Virus record (IMG/VR): IMGVR_UViG_3300050821_002839
Coordinates: 1-40,340 of that record
Source of the DNA: a virus
DNA: 40,340 nt
Direction: 5' to 3' (one strand)
The position numbers and the translations under genes were made by a program. This document shows, one piece after another, positions 38,632 to 40,340 of the stretch; the first letter of the stretch is position 1; each line of letters begins with the position of its first letter. The notes beneath the pieces were generated by a model, which saw only the letters and a program-made list of their open reading frames with translations, was not told the DNA's origin and made no database searches.

Positions 38632-38811
38632 ATGACGGTTGCGCCCCGTGGTAGACTGCCGCCCATGACCCACCACGCGGCAACCCTCGCGGCGTTCGCG
38701 GTGTTCGTCCTCGCGACCGTGTGGCCCGCCTTGCCGCCCCCGTTCCAACGCATGCCGTTCAACTTGACCGCCCTCGGACTCGCGGTGCTCACCCTCGCCC
38801 TCGTCGCGTGA
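38632..38811 (+). CDS. Small two-TM membrane protein
   Basis: A 59-residue product with two hydrophobic helices (ATLAAFAVFVLATVWPAL and NLTALGLAVLTLALVA) separated by a short basic turn (PPPFQRM). A second in-frame ATG at 38665 removes the polar first 11 residues and may be the true start. It could be an additional holin or membrane effector; nothing in sequence decides. Confidence 0.6.
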   Translation: MTVAPRGRLPPMTHHAATLAAFAVFVLATVWPALPPPFQRMPFNLTALGLAVLTLALVA

Positions 38812-38815
38812 CCCC

Positions 38816-39385
38816 ATGGGCGTCGAGGTGCGCGTCGAAATGCAGACCGACATTTTGCGCGCGATCGCGGACTCGGTGTCCGATCCGGGGTTTCGCGACC
38901 TCGCCGCCCGCGCCTTGAACGACACCGTTGCCGACGCCGAACGCCAAACCGCCACGTTGCTCGGACCGTTCATGCCGGGGTTGCGCCCGAGCGACATCAC
39001 CGCCGCCCTCTCGACCACCCCCGCGCGCCCCGAACACCTCTCGGCGTCGCTCGTCGGCGGCGGCAAGGCGTTGCCCATGATCCGGTTTCAACCCCGTGCC
39101 AGTCGCGCCGAGGGCGTCACGATCACGATTGCCGGCAAAACCGAACGCTACCGGCACGCGTTCCTCGCGACCGTCAAACACGGGCACGAGGGCGTGTTTG
39201 AGCGCAAAGGACGCGAGCGGTTGCCCATTCGCGAGCTCTACGGCCCGTCGGTGCACGGCATGATGGCACGCACCGACGTGTTGCCCCGGATCACCGCCGA
39301 ATTGGAAAGCGACTTGCTCGCGAACCTCGCCCGCCAACTCGACCGCGCCGTGCGCCGTGCCGGCGGGCATCCGGCGGGCGCCTAG
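38816..39385 (+). CDS. Minor tail protein Z-like (GpZ)
   Basis: The 189-residue product resembles the GpZ/tail-completion family: RALNDTVADAERQTATLLGP, SASLVGGGKALPMIRFQPRA, VTITIAGKTERYRHAFLATV, KHGHEGVFERKG, and the closing RLPIRELYGPSVHGM, a strong family signature. GpZ acts in tail completion. It is displaced here, about 12 kb from the last rightward tail-region gene on the linear map but only about 12 kb before the sheath gene if the genome is circular. ATG 38816 follows the previous stop by 4 bp. Confidence 0.65.
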   Translation: MGVEVRVEMQTDILRAIADSVSDPGFRDLAARALNDTVADAERQTATLLGPFMPGLRPSDITAALSTTPARPEHLSASLVGGGKALPMIRFQPRASRAEGVTITIAGKTERYRHAFLATVKHGHEGVFERKGRERLPIRELYGPSVHGMMARTDVLPRITAELESDLLANLARQLDRAVRRAGGHPAGA

Positions 39386-39438
39386 CGTCGCGCCGTCGGC
39401 GTCGCTATACGCGACGGTGCCTCACCACCCCACCACCC

Positions 39439-39467
39439 GGCACGTGCTCGCCCTCGGGGCACGTGCC
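39439..39467. terminator. Hairpin between convergent genes (bidirectional terminator candidate)
   Basis: GGCACGTGC (39439-39447) and GCACGTGCC (39459-39467) form a 9-bp stem with an 11-nt loop in the 115-bp gap between the rightward GpZ-like gene (ends 39385) and the leftward gene (ends 39501). No T-tract on either side. Each arm contains the palindrome GCACGTGC, so it could also bind a protein. Confidence 0.5.
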
Positions 39468-39500
39468 CCCACCGTGGGCCTCCCGTCGCGTGACACCGGG

Positions 39501-39710
39501 TTAGTGCCACACCTTGACGAGGATCGCCGCCACCGATCCGACGAGGACCGCGATCACCCCCCACAACGTTTGTTGGACGAACCGAATGTCGTCACGCACC
39601 GACCGGAACCCCTCGCGCATTTCGCCGCGGAGGGCGTCGAGCTCACGCGGGTGCACCGCCGGTTCGACCCGATCGCCACCCCCACCCCCGCCAACATGAC
39701 CCGCTTGCAT
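39501..39710 (-). CDS. Reverse-strand TM protein with coiled coil
   Basis: A 69-residue protein: Gly-rich start (QAGHVGGGGGGDRVEPAVHP), a charged coiled coil (RELDALRGEMREGFRSVRDD) and a C-terminal TM helix (TLWGVIAVLVGSVAAILVKV). This layout resembles XhlA-type haemolysin/holin accessory proteins. Longer start at GTG 39731 possible. It is isolated on the minus strand, so it has its own promoter, as expected for a lysogenically expressed or moron-type gene. Confidence 0.65.
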   Translation of the reverse strand: MQAGHVGGGGGGDRVEPAVHPRELDALRGEMREGFRSVRDDIRFVQQTLWGVIAVLVGSVAAILVKVWH

Positions 39711-39843
39711 CGTAGGACGACCATACGACACCGCTAGGCGCGAGGGCGAGGCACAACCCCTAGTGCGCCCCGCCGCGCCCCTGTACCACCCCTAGTGCCG
39801 CGTGGCGCGCCGTGTGGTAGAGGGCGCGACAAGAGGGTTGCTC
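39711..39843. promoter_or_regulatory. Divergent promoter region with 11-bp direct repeat
   Basis: The 133-bp gap between leftward 39710 and rightward 39844 genes contains ACCCCTAGTGC twice (39756-39766 and 39788-39798), 32 bp apart (about three helical turns). This may be an operator pair controlling both directions. No clear -10/-35 pairs are visible. Confidence 0.5.
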
Positions 39844-40062
39844 ATGAACGCGCGCAAACGCCGGTCGTTGCCGCGATCGGCATTCGCCTATCCCCGCTCA
39901 CGGGCCTATCCGATCGACACCCTTGCCCGTGCCCGCAACGCCCTCGCTCGGGCGGCGCAACCGCACACCAAGGGCACCTATGCCCACGTCGCGGCGGCGG
40001 TCCGACGCCGATGGGGCACCAAGGTCAAATCCGTCGCGCGTTCCCGAGGTCGGCGTCGGTGA
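39844..40062 (+). CDS. Small basic protein, capsid-maturation-type domain
   Basis: A 72-residue protein: LPRSAFAYPRSRAYPIDTLA followed by RARNALARAAQPHTKGTYAH and AAVRRRWGTKVK. The pattern LP..AFA-P..R.YPI......RNALAR occurs in phage proteins and as a terminal module in some capsid or prohead proteins. Role unknown; an accessory head function is possible. AGAGGG ribosome binding site before the ATG. Confidence 0.6.
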   Translation: MNARKRRSLPRSAFAYPRSRAYPIDTLARARNALARAAQPHTKGTYAHVAAAVRRRWGTKVKSVARSRGRRR

Positions 40063-40202
40063 CCGTGTTCGACGTCGTGGTCGCCCTCGTGATCGTCGGC
40101 GGGGTACTCGCGGGCGGGGTGTACCTGCAACGTCTCTACCGACCCGCCCGCATGCCACCACCCGACGACCGCCCGCCGCCCTCGGATACCCCGCCACCGT
40201 GA
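40059..40202 (+). CDS. Small single-TM protein with Pro-rich tail
   Basis: GTG 40059 overlaps the upstream stop. The 47-residue product has an N-terminal TM helix (VFDVVVALVIVGGVLAGGVY) and a tail of Pro/Asp (RMPPPDDRPPPSDTPPP). Topology resembles small inner-membrane spanin parts or holin antagonists, but it is too short to assign. Confidence 0.55.
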   Translation: MTVFDVVVALVIVGGVLAGGVYLQRLYRPARMPPPDDRPPPSDTPPP

Positions 40203-40340
40203 CCCGCCGCGTGGTGGTGGTCGAGGTCGCCGGCATCCGGTGCGAACGGCGGGCGCCGCACCCGACGCCACTCGACGATGGTGGCGGCGGCGCCGTGAGA
40301 CGGGTCCTTCCGACCGACCCCCCAAGGGCGAGGCGGCGCC
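40199..40340 (+). CDS. Partial hypothetical ORF running off the right end
   Basis: GTG 40199 overlaps the upstream stop (GTGA). The frame (TRRVVVVEVAGIRCERRAPH, PTPLDDGGGGAVRRVLPTDP) stays open to the last base. If the ends are joined, with or without merging the nine-base repeat, the frame continues into position 1 and stops at 102-104, just inside the gene at 98. Only the first 40 or so residues look protein-like. Confidence 0.4.
   Translation, partial: MTRRVVVVEVAGIRCERRAPHPTPLDDGGGGAVRRVLPTDPPRARRR

Noticed and set aside
1-40340. Transposable-phage (Mu-type) lifestyle
   Set aside because: No MuA/MuB transposase genes are visible; a serine recombinase, a helicase gene and an iteron origin indicate integration plus theta-type replication, with only the tail Mu-like.
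1-40340. tRNA genes
   Set aside because: No cloverleaf with TTCRANY and CCA-like context was noticed in the intergenic stretches; a tRNA-finding program would be decisive.

Overview
The window looks like an essentially complete genome (40.3 kb, roughly 70% GC, tightly packed genes) of a temperate tailed phage with a contractile, Mu-like tail. Evidence is the ordered set: lambda-type terminase (Nu1/GpA) and portal (GpB family), a prohead protease fused to a Mu gpT-like major capsid protein, a sheath/tube pair, a frameshifted tail assembly chaperone, and Mu-like baseplate proteins (gp43-gp48 equivalents). The host cannot be named. A GH19-type endolysin without a cell-wall-binding module and the Mu-like baseplate favour a high-GC Gram-negative bacterium, but this is inference. 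No tRNA, CRISPR array or insertion sequence was seen.

Layout. 1-97: left end, possibly next to a cos site. 98-9522 (+): packaging, portal, head and head-tail connection, interrupted by one reverse-strand HTH gene (5734-5922). 9525-10031: an HNH endonuclease gene. 10022-21183 (+): contractile tail and baseplate, with a PAAR spike tip and a collagen-like/S74 fibre inserted between the gp45- and gp46-like genes. 21186-24150 (+): appendage genes, including a jelly-roll-like protein and a beta-helix spike. 24147-25648 (+): lysis region (membrane protein, GH19 endolysin, two-TM holin candidate). 25641-30007 (-): a leftward operon with HTH genes at both ends, a YqaJ-type exonuclease, a likely annealing protein, a DUF6166 protein and several tiny genes. 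30008-30155: divergent control region. 30156-37986 (+): early operon with two ribbon-helix-helix proteins, a large serine recombinase, a PAPS-reductase-like ATP-PPase, a RuvC-like resolvase, many small Zn-ribbon proteins and a RepA-like helicase. 37987-38343: non-coding, with six copies of a 12-bp iteron, probably the replication origin. 38344-40340: late or accessory genes, including a GpZ-like tail protein, small membrane proteins and one reverse-strand membrane protein.

How it fits together. The serine recombinase probably integrates and excises the genome. The helicase and iterons would start replication. The exonuclease, annealing-protein candidate and RuvC-like enzyme form a recombination and branch-resolution set. 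The RHH protein encoded at 30156 has candidate binding sites both upstream of its gene and as a five-copy tandem array across its own stop codon, suggesting a compact control circuit. Most genes are joined by ATGA or GTGA stop/start overlaps, so translational coupling is probably general. Codon choice is unusual for this GC content: CAA over CAG, CTC/TTG over CTG, and Glu-Leu almost always GAG-CTC.
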